This document shows positions 41,424 to 50,892 of a stretch of 51,105 nucleotides of DNA, piece by piece (position 1 is the stretch's first letter; every line of letters starts with the position of its first letter). Origin of the DNA: an uncultured Bacteroides sp. (GTDB taxonomy: Bacteria > Bacteroidota > Bacteroidia > Bacteroidales > Bacteroidaceae); contig CASEKR010000009.1 in the NCBI GenBank assembly GCA_949288585.1, forward strand, positions 1-51,105, read 5' to 3'. Position numbers and translations under genes: made by a program. The notes under the pieces are model-generated. The model was given only the letters and a program-made list of their open reading frames with translations, was not told the origin of the DNA and searched no databases.

Positions 41424-42416
41424 ATGAGAAAAGTATTCATCGTTTATATGTTGGTGGTGGTTTCCATCGTGGCTTGCAAGCCGAAAGCGCCCACACCAGA
41501 GCGAGCTGGTAATCCAGTCTTGTCCGGGAAGTATGCCGACCCCGAAGGCATTGTTTTTGAGGGGCAGTATTGGATATTCCCGACACGTTCCATTCCTTTT
41601 GAAGAACAAGTAGGCTTTGACGCCTTCTCGTCCGAAGACTTGGTTCATTGGACAAAGTGTGAGAATGTTTTGGATACAACGGCCGTGAAGTGGGCCAAGC
41701 AGGCCATGTGGGCGCCTGCTATTCTGGAGAAGGCAGGGAGGTATTATTTATTCTTTTCGGCCAACAACATCTTCCATGACGGGGAGGGGGGCATCGGTGT
41801 GGCCGTTGCTGACAGGCCGGAAGGTCCGTATCGGGACTTACTGGGGCATCCGCTGGTGGATAAAATCGTGAACGGCGCGCAGCCCATTGATCAGTACGTG
41901 TTCAAAGATGCGGATGGCTCTTACTATATGTATTATGGTGGATGGGGACATTGTAACGTGTGCAGGCTGAAAGACGATTTCACGGGGATAATCCCTTTTG
42001 AAGACGGGGAATTGTTTAAGGAGGTCACTCCTGAAAACTATACGGAAGGCCCCTTCATGTTCATCCGCGAAGGGAAATACTATTTCATGTGGTCGGAAGG
42101 AGACTGGACCAAAGACGATTATTGCGTAGCTTATGCTATGGCCGACAACCCGCTGGGGCCTTTCATGCGTATCGGGAAGATTTTGCAGTCGGATGGGAAA
42201 ACCGGGACCGGGGCTGGCCACCACTCGGTCATCTTCAGCCCCGATTCCCTTCGTTGTTACATGGTCTACCACCGCCATCCGATGGGCAGCACCGACGGGA
42301 ACGACCGCGTGGTGTGCATCGACGAGATGCGGTTCGACGAGGACGGGCATATCCTCCCCGTCGTAATGACAGACGAAGGAGTGGAATCGGCTCCCCTTCC
42401 CGAAGCGGAGAAATAG
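41424..42416 (+). CDS. GH43-like five-bladed propeller glycosidase lipoprotein
   Basis: This is a predicted surface or periplasmic glycosidase of the GH43/clan-F propeller fold. It has 330 residues with lipobox SIVAC (Cys18). Candidate catalytic residues are Asp39 in KYADPEGIVF (base), Asp156 in GAQPIDQYVFKD (pKa modulator) and Glu208 in ENYTEGPFMFIR (acid). These occur in the family order and spacing. Propeller strands such as YYLFFSANN, YYMYYGGWG and YYFMWSEGD are clear. Substrates of GH43 are usually arabinose, xylose or galactose linked sugars, and which applies here is not evident. It follows a terminator, so it has its own unit. TACGTTTT at 41377-41384 is a one-mismatch -7 box. Confidence 0.82.
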   Translation: MRKVFIVYMLVVVSIVACKPKAPTPERAGNPVLSGKYADPEGIVFEGQYWIFPTRSIPFEEQVGFDAFSSEDLVHWTKCENVLDTTAVKWAKQAMWAPAILEKAGRYYLFFSANNIFHDGEGGIGVAVADRPEGPYRDLLGHPLVDKIVNGAQPIDQYVFKDADGSYYMYYGGWGHCNVCRLKDDFTGIIPFEDGELFKEVTPENYTEGPFMFIREGKYYFMWSEGDWTKDDYCVAYAMADNPLGPFMRIGKILQSDGKTGTGAGHHSVIFSPDSLRCYMVYHRHPMGSTDGNDRVVCIDEMRFDEDGHILPVVMTDEGVESAPLPEAEK

Positions 42417-42419
42417 AAT

Positions 42420-42507
42420 CACCGGCAATAATTCCAGGAAACATCGGCAATGATTCCAGGAAACATCGGCAATGATTCTATGAATCATCGGCAATGATTC
42501 TATATCT
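42420..42507. repeat. 22-bp tandem repeat, four copies
   Basis: Units start at 42420, 42442, 42464 and 42486, each CATCGGCAATGATTC or one to two mismatches, followed by CAGGAAA in units 1-2 and TATGAAT or TATATCT in units 3-4. The array begins 3 nt after the GH43 stop and ends within the next -7 box. Confidence 0.9.
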
Positions 42508-42510
42508 TTG
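42503..42510 (+). promoter_or_regulatory. -7 box of the histidine acid phosphatase gene
   Basis: TATCTTTG matches TAnnTTTG and overlaps the last 22-bp repeat unit. The start codon is 93 nt downstream. No -33 box is visible because the repeat array occupies its place. Confidence 0.5.
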
Positions 42511-42603
42511 TCGTACGAAGTCTTTCCCTTGCCCGTTCCGGGATAGGGCTTCCTTACTGCTTGAATGGATATTTGATTACTTATTTTTAATACACCATTT
42601 ACT

Positions 42604-43893
42604 ATGAACATCAGAAAAACATTTTCTTTGCTGCTGGCCTTTTGTGCCGTCACAATGGCCTGCGCGCAGACTGCCTACGAAGAAATTGCAGCCAACCGTA
42701 AACTATCAGCCAACAATTATTACGCTTACCCCCTTCCGACAGAAGAACTGACGCCGCCGCCTGCCGGTTACGAACCTTTCTACATCAGTACCTACATGCG
42801 CCATGGCTCCCGGTTCTTGATTGACGGAAACGATTACCTCTTTCCCCTGCGCACTTTGCAGGAGGCGGACGCCCAGGGAAAACTGACGTCGCTGGGGCGC
42901 GAGACGATGAAGAAGCTCGACGTCATGCACCGGATGTCCGAAGGCCGGTTGGGCGAACTGACTCCTCTTGGGGCCAGGCAACATCGCGGGATAGCCGAAC
43001 GGATGTTCCATAACTTCCCCCAGGTCTTTGCCGACAGCGCGCTGGTGGATGCCCGCTCTACGGTGGTAATACGCTGCATCCTTTCCATGACGGCCGAATG
43101 CCTGCGCCTCCAGGCCCTGAACCCCCGGCTGCGCTTCCGCAACGATGCCAGCTACCATGATATGTACTACATGAACGCGCCCGCTCCGCATGTGATTGAT
43201 TCGGTCGTCGCTTTGCCACGGGTCAAGGAAACCGTCGCCGGATTCGTGAAGAAACACGTGCGCCCTTCGCGGCTGATGTCCGCTTTGTTCACGGATGAGG
43301 CTTACGTGCGTGACCATGTGGACTCCGTGCGTCTCATGCGCCGCCTCTTCGACGTGGCCTGCAACATGCAGAGCCATGATACTGATATGGAGTTGTATTC
43401 GCTCTTTACCGACCGCGAGTGTTACGACTTGTGGCGATGTGAAAATCTCTCGTGGTACCTGGGTAATGCCAATGCTTCCTTGACGGACCACCTTATGCCT
43501 TACCGCGAGGCTGCTTTGCTGCGCGACATACTTGACAAGGCGGATGACGCCCTCAAGCAGGGCGTCCCTGCGGCCTCCTTGCGTTTCGGGCATGAGTCCT
43601 GTCTCCTTCCCTTGGCGGCCTTGCTGGAATTGGATAACTGTGGAGAGGATTATCCCGACCTTGAAACACTTGATCAACACTGGAGGGCGTACAAAATTTT
43701 CCCGATGGCTTCCAACATCCAGTTTGTCTTCTACCGCAAGGCGGGGAGCGAAGATATCCTGCTCAAAGTCCTGCTCAATGAGCACGAAACCAAGTTGCCC
43801 GTCAAGGCAGCATCGGCTCCCTATTACCGTTGGGAAGATGTGGAAGCATACTATCGCAAGAAACTGGAGAATTTTCCTGTTGAAGGCGAATAG
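42604..43893 (+). CDS. Histidine acid phosphatase, MINPP-like
   Basis: This is a secreted two-step phosphomonoesterase of the histidine phosphatase clade 2, resembling Bacteroides MINPP phytases that act on inositol polyphosphates. It has 429 residues, the usual size. It has a signal peptide to about residue 20 (TFSLLLAFCAVTMACAQ), and the Cys at 20 could instead be a lipobox. The nucleophile motif is YMRHGSRF with His67. The proton-donor motif is FGHESCLLPL with His330-Glu331. Whether the substrate is phytate or another phosphoester is not decided by the sequence. It has its own -7 box but adjoins the utilisation locus. Confidence 0.85.
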   Translation: MNIRKTFSLLLAFCAVTMACAQTAYEEIAANRKLSANNYYAYPLPTEELTPPPAGYEPFYISTYMRHGSRFLIDGNDYLFPLRTLQEADAQGKLTSLGRETMKKLDVMHRMSEGRLGELTPLGARQHRGIAERMFHNFPQVFADSALVDARSTVVIRCILSMTAECLRLQALNPRLRFRNDASYHDMYYMNAPAPHVIDSVVALPRVKETVAGFVKKHVRPSRLMSALFTDEAYVRDHVDSVRLMRRLFDVACNMQSHDTDMELYSLFTDRECYDLWRCENLSWYLGNANASLTDHLMPYREAALLRDILDKADDALKQGVPAASLRFGHESCLLPLAALLELDNCGEDYPDLETLDQHWRAYKIFPMASNIQFVFYRKAGSEDILLKVLLNEHETKLPVKAASAPYYRWEDVEAYYRKKLENFPVEGE

Positions 43894-43932
43894 GCGTCTT
43901 TCCGGTCAGCTGGCCGTAGGAAAGAATTGGTT

Positions 43933-44004
43933 CTGACAGTTTGGCAGTCCTTCTGACAAAAACCAATGATTGAACCGAACGGAAAGTTTTGGCACGACGT
44001 TTGT
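43933..44004 (+). promoter_or_regulatory. Sigma-54-like promoter and upstream inverted repeat of dnaK
   Basis: TGGCAC (43990-43995), 5 nt, TTGT (44001-44004) matches the -24/-12 sigma-54 consensus TGGCAC-N5-TTGC except for the last base. GG (43991-43992) and GT (44003-44004) have the required 10-nt separation. About 43 nt upstream is an imperfect inverted repeat CTGACA-GTT-TGGCAG (43933-43947), with another CTGACA at 43953-43958. This fits an activator site. No TAnnTTTG box was found before dnaK. Confidence 0.5.
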
Positions 44005-44074
44005 CTTATTCAAAGCGTCTGTCGCAAGGCAGGCAGAGTTAAAATGAATAATAACAAATAAAAAGAATAAGATC

Positions 44075-45997
44075 ATGGGAAAGATTATTGGTATTGACTT
44101 AGGAACTACAAACTCTTGCGTAGCCGTATTTGAAGGCAACGAACCTGTAGTAATCGCCAACAGCGAAGGCAAGCGTACAACTCCTTCCGTAGTGGCATTT
44201 GTAGACGGTGGCGAACGTAAGGTGGGCGACCCTGCCAAGCGTCAAGCCATCACGAACCCGAAGCGCACGGTATACTCCATCAAACGTTTCATGGGCGAGA
44301 ACTGGAGCCAGGTACAAAAGGAGGTGAGCCGCGTGCCCTACCCGGTAGTGAACGACAATAACATGCCGCGTGTAGACATCGACGGACGGCACTACACCCC
44401 GCAGGAAATCTCCGCCATGATTCTTCAGAAGATGAAGAAGACGGCCGAGGATTATTTGGGTCAGGAAGTGACGGAAGCCGTCATCACGGTGCCTGCTTAC
44501 TTCTCCGACTCTCAGCGTCAGGCCACGAAGGAAGCCGGACAGATTGCCGGACTGGACGTAAAGCGTATCGTGAACGAGCCGACGGCTGCTGCCTTGGCTT
44601 ATGGTATCGACAAGGCCAACAAGGATATGAAGGTGGCCGTGTTCGACCTCGGTGGTGGTACGTTCGATATCTCCATTCTGGAATTCGGTGGCGGCGTATT
44701 CGAAGTATTGTCTACGAACGGTGATACCCACCTGGGTGGTGATGACTTTGACCAAGCTATCATTAACTGGCTGGTGCAAGAGTTCAAGAACGATGAAGGT
44801 GCCGACCTGACGACAGACCCGATGGCCATGCAACGTCTGAAGGAGGCTGCGGAGAAGGCCAAGATAGAACTGTCTTCTTCTACTTCCACGGAAATCAACC
44901 TGCCGTACATCATGCCGGTAGGCGGTGTGCCCAAGCACTTGGTTAAGACATTGACCCGCGCCAAGTTCGAGCAACTGGCCCACGACCTGATTCAGGCTTG
45001 CTTGGAGCCGTGTAAGAAGGCCATCAGCGATGCCGGATTGAGCACGTCGGACATTGACGAAGTTATCCTTGTAGGTGGTTCTTCTCGTATCCCTGCCGTA
45101 CAGCAGTTGGTACAAGACTACTTTGGTAAAGTTCCTTCTAAGGGCGTAAATCCCGATGAGGTAGTTGCCGTAGGTGCCGCTATCCAAGGTGCCGTATTGA
45201 ATAAGGAAGCTGGCGTAGGCAACATTGTCTTGCTGGATGTCACCCCGTTGACTTTGGGCATCGAGACCATGGGCGGCGTGATGACCAAGCTGATTGATGC
45301 CAACACGACCATCCCCTGCAAGAAGAGCGAGGTCTTCTCAACGGCTGCCGACAACCAGACCGAAGTGACCATCCACGTATTGCAAGGCGAGCGTCCTATG
45401 GCTGCGCAGAACAAGTCTATCGGCCAGTTCAACCTGACAGGCATTGCCCCGGCCCGTCGTGGTGTGCCCCAGATTGAAGTAACCTTCGACATCGACGCCA
45501 ACGGCATCCTGAAGGTATCCGCCAAGGATAAGGCCACGGGCAAGGAGCAGGCCATCCGCATCGAGGCTTCCAGCGGCTTGAGCAAGGAAGAAATCGAGCG
45601 CATGAAGGCCGAAGCCACTGCCAATGCCGAAGCCGACAAGAAGGAACGTGAGAAAGTGGACAAGCTGAATCAAGCTGACTCCATGATATTCACTACCGAG
45701 AATCAGTTGAAAGATCTTGGTGATAAGATTCCTGCTGACAAGAAAGCACCTATCGAAGCAGCTCTTCAGAAACTGAAAGACGCTCACAAGGCTCAGGACC
45801 TCGCCGCCATAGACAGCGCCATGACCGAATTGAACACCGCCTTCCAAGCCGCCAGTGCAGAGATGTACGCGCAGAGCGGTGCCCAAGGCGGTGCCGGTGC
45901 GCAGGGCGGTGCCAATGCCGGTGGCCAGCAGGCAGGCGGCAACCAAGGCAAGCAGGGCGACAATGTGCAGGATGCGGACTTTGAGGAGGTCAAGTGA
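44075..45997 (+). CDS. dnaK: Molecular chaperone DnaK (Hsp70)
   Basis: This is an ATP-dependent chaperone that binds exposed hydrophobic peptides with DnaJ and GrpE. It has 640 residues. All signatures are present: [27 protein letters not shown], and [14 protein letters not shown]. The substrate-binding domain begins near [19 protein letters not shown]. The C-terminal lid ends in a Gly/Ala/Gln-rich linker ([18 protein letters not shown]) and the acidic tail DADFEEVK. dnaJ and grpE are not adjacent. It is followed by a strong terminator and then the mobile element. Confidence 0.98.
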   Translation: MGKIIGIDLGTTNSCVAVFEGNEPVVIANSEGKRTTPSVVAFVDGGERKVGDPAKRQAITNPKRTVYSIKRFMGENWSQVQKEVSRVPYPVVNDNNMPRVDIDGRHYTPQEISAMILQKMKKTAEDYLGQEVTEAVITVPAYFSDSQRQATKEAGQIAGLDVKRIVNEPTAAALAYGIDKANKDMKVAVFDLGGGTFDISILEFGGGVFEVLSTNGDTHLGGDDFDQAIINWLVQEFKNDEGADLTTDPMAMQRLKEAAEKAKIELSSSTSTEINLPYIMPVGGVPKHLVKTLTRAKFEQLAHDLIQACLEPCKKAISDAGLSTSDIDEVILVGGSSRIPAVQQLVQDYFGKVPSKGVNPDEVVAVGAAIQGAVLNKEAGVGNIVLLDVTPLTLGIETMGGVMTKLIDANTTIPCKKSEVFSTAADNQTEVTIHVLQGERPMAAQNKSIGQFNLTGIAPARRGVPQIEVTFDIDANGILKVSAKDKATGKEQAIRIEASSGLSKEEIERMKAEATANAEADKKEREKVDKLNQADSMIFTTENQLKDLGDKIPADKKAPIEAALQKLKDAHKAQDLAAIDSAMTELNTAFQAASAEMYAQSGAQGGAGAQGGANAGGQQAGGNQGKQGDNVQDADFEEVK

Positions 45998-46030
45998 TTC
46001 CGATAAGTAAAGACATACTAAATCGCAAGC

Positions 46031-46065
46031 AAAAGCGTGCAGCTCAATGAGTTGCACGCTTTTTG
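46031..46065 (+). terminator. Intrinsic terminator of dnaK
   Basis: AAAAGCGTGCA (46031-46041) pairs with TGCACGCTTTT (46053-46063), loop 11 nt, with a short T-tract. Confidence 0.85.
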
Positions 46066-46117
46066 CGTTTATAGGGTTCTTGGTTTCTATGCCTTTTTTA
46101 TAGGCTTTTTTATCTCT

Positions 46118-46139
46118 TATTTGCGACATATTTGCGACA
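46118..46139. repeat. 11-bp tandem duplication TATTTGCGACA, candidate att region
   Basis: Two exact adjacent copies of TATTTGCGACA (46118-46128, 46129-46139) lie between the dnaK terminator and the first gene of the element. Short direct repeats near an integrase locus are often core or arm sites. No second element end is available for comparison. Confidence 0.4.
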
Positions 46140-46200
46140 CGTCTTATTTGGCGAAAAGGTACAACTTAAATATACATAAACCATTTATAAAGAGAAAGAT

Positions 46201-46746
46201 ATGCCAAGAGGTAATTACAACATCCAAAGAGTTTGTGAGGAATGTGGGAAAATCTTCACTCCCCCGACGCTCACATCAAAGTATTGTTGCTCTGCTTGTT
46301 CCAAGAGGGCATACAAGAAAAGACAAATCGCAAAAGAGAAGGAAGCTATACGGCAGGCATTAGTCAGACGGATTCCATCAACCAAAGGGTACTTGACCGT
46401 TAAAGAGGCGGTACTGGTTTACGGCATCAGCAAAGATGTCCTTTATCGTATGATTAGGCAGGGCGTGATTCCATCGCACAATTCCGGTCAACGGCAAACA
46501 CGCCTTAGCCGTCAATATATGGATGAACATTTCAAAAAGAAGCCTATGCGTCGGAATAGCAAAAAGGAAACATTGTCTTTTGAACCCAAGGACTGTTACA
46601 CCATCGGTCAGATAGCCAAAAAGTTTCATATAAATGAAGGTACGGTGTTGACGCATATACGCCGTAATTCTATCCCTACCCGTCAGATAGGTAGCTACGT
46701 TTACGTTCCAAAGTCAGAAATAGATAAATTGTATAAGTCATTATGA
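46201..46746 (+). CDS. Excisionase-like protein with zinc ribbon and two HTH domains
   Basis: This is a 181-residue DNA-binding protein. Its N-terminal Cys cluster (RVCEECGKIF and KYCCSACSKRAY, residues about 12-34) looks like a treble-clef or ribbon zinc site. Two MerR/excisionase-type helix-turn-helix units follow: TVKEAVLVYGISKDVLYRMI (about 66-85) and TIGQIAKKFHINEGTVLTHI (about 134-153), each with a following wing. The stop overlaps the integrase start (ATGA at 46743-46746), so the genes are coupled. A role in directing integrase or in regulation is inferred. Confidence 0.8.
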   Translation: MPRGNYNIQRVCEECGKIFTPPTLTSKYCCSACSKRAYKKRQIAKEKEAIRQALVRRIPSTKGYLTVKEAVLVYGISKDVLYRMIRQGVIPSHNSGQRQTRLSRQYMDEHFKKKPMRRNSKKETLSFEPKDCYTIGQIAKKFHINEGTVLTHIRRNSIPTRQIGSYVYVPKSEIDKLYKSL

Positions 46747-47872
46747 AAAAAGCATTGCCCAACACCAAAGTGACCGTCAAGCTCAGACGGTCGAGATACA
46801 AAGAGGAGTGGTATCTGATTATTGAATCCGTGATTTGAACGGAATCATACAATGCCGTTCTACCATCGATCAAGAGGCCTGCATCTATGCAGACAACGTC
46901 CGTAAGTTGCGCCAGCATGAATACGACAGTGCCATTCTCTACACCGACAAGGAGAATGAAATTGCCGCGCAGAACGAGCGTGGCGAGCAGGATTTCATCA
47001 AGTATTTCAACGGCATCATCAGCAAACGCCATCCCAACAGTTCCAATTCGATTATCGTCAACTGGATGCGTGTGGGCGAGTTGCTGAAAATCTATTCGCA
47101 GGGGAACCCAATACCTTTCAAATCCATTTCCGTCAAACTGCTCGAAGACATCAAGATGTTCCTGCTTCGTGCCCCGATGGGAGGCAACAAGAAAGATACT
47201 ATCTCACAAAATACGGCTTCAACCTATTTCTCTATCGTCAAGGCCGGACTGAAACAGGCTTTTATTGACGAATACCTCACGGTTGACATCAGTGCAAAAG
47301 TGAAAGGCATCAGTTCGATTGAAAGACCGCGTGTCGCCCTTACCATGAATGAAGTGCAGATGTTGGTAGACACTCCCTGCAAGGACGATGTACTGAAACG
47401 TGCGTTCCTCTTTTCTATCCTCACGGGATTACGGCATAGCGACATTCAAGCCCTGCGGTGGAAACTGATTCAACAGACGAGTAAAGGCACATGGCAAGCC
47501 TTGGTGGTTCAACAAAAAACCAAACGTCCCGATTATAAGCCCGTCACGGCACAGGCTCTCCAATTATGCGGCGAGCGGCCTGACGATGATGAACGCCTGG
47601 TGTTCGAGGGACTGACAGATGTTTCGTGGATTTCCATACCATTGAAAACATGGATAGAAGCATCGGGCATCAAGAAGCACGTAACCTTTCATGGAAAACG
47701 CCATAGCTATGCTTCGTTGTTGCTTGAAAACGGCGTGGACATCTATACAATCAAGTCCTTGATGGGTCATACAAATGTAAAGACTACTCAGATTTACACC
47801 CATCTTGTCGATGCGGCAAAGGAAAAAGCAGCCAATACGTTGCATATTGACAACTTGAGCCAATATAAGTAA
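46743..47872 (+). pseudogene. Tyrosine recombinase/integrase, disrupted near the N-terminus
   Basis: This was the integrase of the element. The original ATG at 46743 gives MKKALPNTKVTVKLRRSRYK and stops after 31 codons at 46838. From about 46833 a second frame resumes the family sequence (LNGIIQCRSTIDQEACIYAD) to 47872. Homologues have about 40-45 residues between these parts, so a deletion with frame change is inferred. The catalytic domain is whole: Arg in LTGLRHSDIQAL, Lys in VQQKTKRPDYK, His and Arg in VTFHGKRHSYASLL, His in LMGHTNVKTTQ and nucleophile Tyr in IYTHL. The second frame has no nearby ATG, only TTG. Confidence 0.85.
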
Positions 47873-47939
47873 AGGTGGAAAGTTGCACCATTGAACATCA
47901 GTGAGTTATAAAGATTGCCACCTCTTTTACAACCGTTTG

Positions 47940-47980
47940 CCCCTCATAAAGCACCCCACTTTTTGAGGGGTTTTCTTTTC
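47940..47980 (+). terminator. Intrinsic terminator after the integrase
   Basis: CCCCTCA (47940-47946) pairs with TGAGGGG (47964-47970), followed by TTTTCTTTTC. Confidence 0.65.
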
Positions 47981-48145
47981 CTTTCTGCAATACTATATTG
48001 CTACCTGCCCTAATTTCGGCTTTTTTCTCCCTTTGTTTATTCTATCCGACTATTCCGGTCTTAATGAAACTTAAATCTGTCGGTGGTAAATGAGGGGCGG
48101 ATTGGGGGCAATCGAGCACCTATTTAGCCCCCGTAAGCATCCATA

Positions 48146-48153
48146 TACTTTTG
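48146..48153 (+). promoter_or_regulatory. -7 box of the second HTH gene
   Basis: TACTTTTG matches TAnnTTTG, 27 nt upstream of the start codon. A weak TTTA lies near 48123. Confidence 0.5.
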
Positions 48154-48179
48154 CGGCGTCAACTTAAAAACGAAAGAAT

Positions 48180-48527
48180 ATGAGTTATACCGTAAATTCA
48201 TTCGAGGAAATGCCTAACGCACTGTCCTATCTGATTAAAACAGTTGAAGAACTGCAATCTACCGTAAAAGCCTTGCAGCATAAGCAGGCAAGTGATTCAC
48301 CTAAATGGATGGATATAGATGAACTTTGCGCCTATCTTCCCTCACATCCGGCCAAGCAGACGGTTTATGGATGGGTGTCGGCCAAGCAGATACCCGTACA
48401 TAAGATAAATAAGGCTTTGGCTTTCCTCCAATCAGAGATAGATGACTGGTTGAAAAACAAGGTGCACAAGACTCAGACCGAGCTGATGCAGGAGGCTGAA
48501 CAATTTGTCAAATCCATAATCAGGTAA
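48180..48527 (+). CDS. Excisionase-family HTH protein of the element
   Basis: This is a 115-residue protein. Residues about 12-40 are helical (LSYLIKTVEELQSTVKALQH). An HTH_17/MerR-like unit follows at about 43-95 (WMDIDELCAYLPSHPAKQTV and YGWVSAKQIPVHKINKAL), ending with EIDDWL, the usual close of this domain. A charged C-terminal helix completes it. It is first of a tight operon (1 nt before the next gene), preceding the replication-like genes, as in Bacteroides mobilizable elements. Confidence 0.8.
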   Translation: MSYTVNSFEEMPNALSYLIKTVEELQSTVKALQHKQASDSPKWMDIDELCAYLPSHPAKQTVYGWVSAKQIPVHKINKALAFLQSEIDDWLKNKVHKTQTELMQEAEQFVKSIIR

Positions 48528-48528
48528 T

Positions 48529-49125
48529 ATGGAAGCGACAGACTATTGTTTCTCATTCTTCCGCAAGCCCATTCAGAACACTGAGCGGTTAAGGGCGATA
48601 GGCATTGTGGATGTGTACCGCTATGTGGTCGGCCATTATGCCCGTCCGCAAACAGAAGCCCTGCGTTCAATGGCTTCTCCTGCTGATGCCAAGAGATACA
48701 AGGCTGCCCATTTTGATTATTGTACTTTCTCCGGTCTTTTCCGTAAGCGGAATGAAAAGGAACTGATAATGCACTCCGGACTGATGTGCTTGGATTTTGA
48801 CCATTTGGAGAATATGGAGGTGATGAAGCAACAGCTTCTCAATCATGAGTATTTTGATACAGAACTATTGTTTACCAGTCCTTCGGGGAATGGATTGAAA
48901 TGGATTATACCAGTGGATTTGAAAGGATGGGAACATTCAAGGTTCTTCAAGGCTGTTACCAACTGTGTCCGTGCTACCGGACTACCAATGGTGGATCTGT
49001 CGGGAAGTGACGTGGCGCGTGCCTGTTTCCTGCCTTACGACCCACAAGCATACATTAACCCTAAATACAACGAATATGTCGAAGAAAATATTTTCCGCCC
49101 AAGATTGGGAGAATGTCCCTTTTGA
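48529..49125 (+). CDS. BT4734/VirE-N domain protein
   Basis: This is a 198-residue protein matching the BT4734-like (VirE N-terminal) domain found ahead of DUF3987 primase/helicase proteins in Bacteroides elements. Visible landmarks are SGLFRKRNEKELIMHSGLMC, LDFDHLENMEVMKQ, LLFTSPSGNGLKWIIPVDL and DLSGSDVARACFLPYDP. The LDFD and SPSGNGLK motifs resemble the archaeo-eukaryotic primase-like core. The 3' end overlaps the next gene by 50 nt in another frame. It is probably part of the replication or priming module of the element. Confidence 0.8.
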   Translation: MEATDYCFSFFRKPIQNTERLRAIGIVDVYRYVVGHYARPQTEALRSMASPADAKRYKAAHFDYCTFSGLFRKRNEKELIMHSGLMCLDFDHLENMEVMKQQLLNHEYFDTELLFTSPSGNGLKWIIPVDLKGWEHSRFFKAVTNCVRATGLPMVDLSGSDVARACFLPYDPQAYINPKYNEYVEENIFRPRLGECPF

Positions 49126-50892
49126 GAATACTATTCCAACGCCCCCAAAGTTGCTTCCGGATCCCAATCCAGCCTCTGATAATAAAGAGGAAGAAGTGGA
49201 ACGTATCATTCGCGAAATAGAACAACGTGCCGTTGACATCGCACCCGAATATAAGGATTGGGTGGAATTGGGCTTCGCTTTGGTTGACGGATTGGGCGAG
49301 AACGGAAGAGAGTATTATCACCGCATCAGTCGGTTTCATCCGGACTATCAAAGGGAAGAAACAGACAAACAATATACCCATTGCCTGCAAGCCAAAGGTC
49401 AAGGTGTTACCATTCGCTCGTTCTTTCATCTGGCTGGTCAGGTTGGTATTCCTTTAAGTCCGGTAGAGGAACAGCATTTATCCATTTTATCAAATATCCA
49501 AAATGGCAAAACGGGCAAATGGATAAAATCAGCCGATGAGCTTCCGCCATTTCCTGAATGTGTGTTCGAGCAGCTTCCGCCATTTTTAAGTGAGGTTGTC
49601 GGCAACTCCATTTCAGAAGATGACCGCGACACCATTCTGATTGGGGCGATTGTATGCCTGTCGGTCTGCTTCCACAATGTCTGTGGCGTGTATGACGAGC
49701 GTATCGTTTACCCCAACCTTTACTTGTTTGTTGTGGCTGATGCCGGAATGGGCAAGGGCGCGTTGACTTTATGCCGTGAGCTGGTGTTTCCCATCAACCG
49801 CAATCTGCATGAGCTTTCGCAACGGATGGAGCAGGAATACAAGGAAGCGATGAATGCCTATATCAAAAGCAAGAAGTCGGACGGTGCAACCATGCCGACC
49901 GAGCCACCCATGCGTATGCTTATCATCCCGGCCAACAGCAGTGCAAGTTCCTTATTGAAGATATTGGGTGACAATGACGGTGTCGGGCTGTTGTTCGAAT
50001 CCGAAGGTGATACGCTAAGCCAGACATTGAAGTCGGACTATGGGAATTATTCCGATGTGCTGCGCAAGGCATTTCATCATGAGCTGGTCAGCTTGAGCCG
50101 ACGCAAGGACAGGGAGTATTGCGAGGTCAGCAATCCGAGAGTGTCAGTAGCTTTGGCCGGAACACCTGAGCAGGTGAGGCGGTTGATACCTGATGCGGAG
50201 AACGGACTGATGAGTCGTTTCTGTTTCTACATCATCCGCTTCAAGCGTGGCATCAGGAACGTATTTGCCACAAACGATATTTCCCAATCCAAGAATGCCA
50301 TGTTCAGGGTATTGGGCGATCGCTTCTGCCACTTGCATGAAGAGTTCTTGAATCATGGCAGCTATTATTCTCCCTTCCCTCTGTTTTGCAGGAACAGTTC
50401 ATCGAATACCTGAGCCGGGTGAATGAAGAATGTTGTGACGAAGTGGACAACAGGATGCAGGGTATAGTCAGGCGCATGGGGCTTATTGCGTACCGCATCA
50501 TGATGGTGCTGACCGCTGTCCGGCATTTGAAAAACATGTACAATGTGCAGATGGATTCCGATGGCATTGTCCGGTTGGTCTGCCAAGAGTCGGACTACTT
50601 TGTTGCCATGAACATCTGCGATACGCTGCTCTATCATGCCGTTTTTATCTATCGGAATCTGTCAGGAAGTCAGAACAAGTCATCCGCTACCATATTGCAG
50701 GAGACAGGTGTGGCGGCACGGAGGAATACCCTTTATAATATGCTGCCCGAGACGTTCACGAAGAAGGACTACGATGCGGCAGTCTTGGCTTTGGGCGAGA
50801 ACGGAAGCATGGCAGCAAAATGGATAGAAGTCTTTATCAGAAGCGGCAAACTATGCCGGATTGGACAAGGAAAGTACAGAAAGATTTTTTGA
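49076..50892 (+). pseudogene. PriCT-2/DUF3987 primase-helicase-like protein, frameshifted
   Basis: The start is the ATG at 49076 (MSKKIFSAQDWENVPFEN). The first frame of 445 codons has a PriCT-2 domain (about 40-125, including DWVELGFALVDGLGENGREY) and a DUF3987 ATPase-like domain with Walker-A-like VVADAGMGKGAL and ISEDDRDTILIGAIV. After HGSYY near 50365 the frame runs to a stop at 50413. A second frame carries the expected continuation (FSLPSVLQEQFIEYLSRVNE) to 50892, ending SGKLCRIGQGKYRKIF. The change fits a 1-nt loss or a 2-nt gain, perhaps in TATTATT. The gene is probably inactive unless this is a sequencing error. Confidence 0.8.

Larger units (their letters stand above)
47873..48179. 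other. Gap with a terminator and a promoter inside the element
   Basis: No gene is seen in 307 nt. It contains a hairpin terminator (47940-47980) and a -7 box (48146-48153) for the next gene. Confidence 0.55.

Noticed and set aside
46037-46363. 108-codon frame starting in the dnaK terminator
   Set aside because: It begins inside the terminator hairpin and overlaps the start of the HTH gene in another frame, with no family resemblance.
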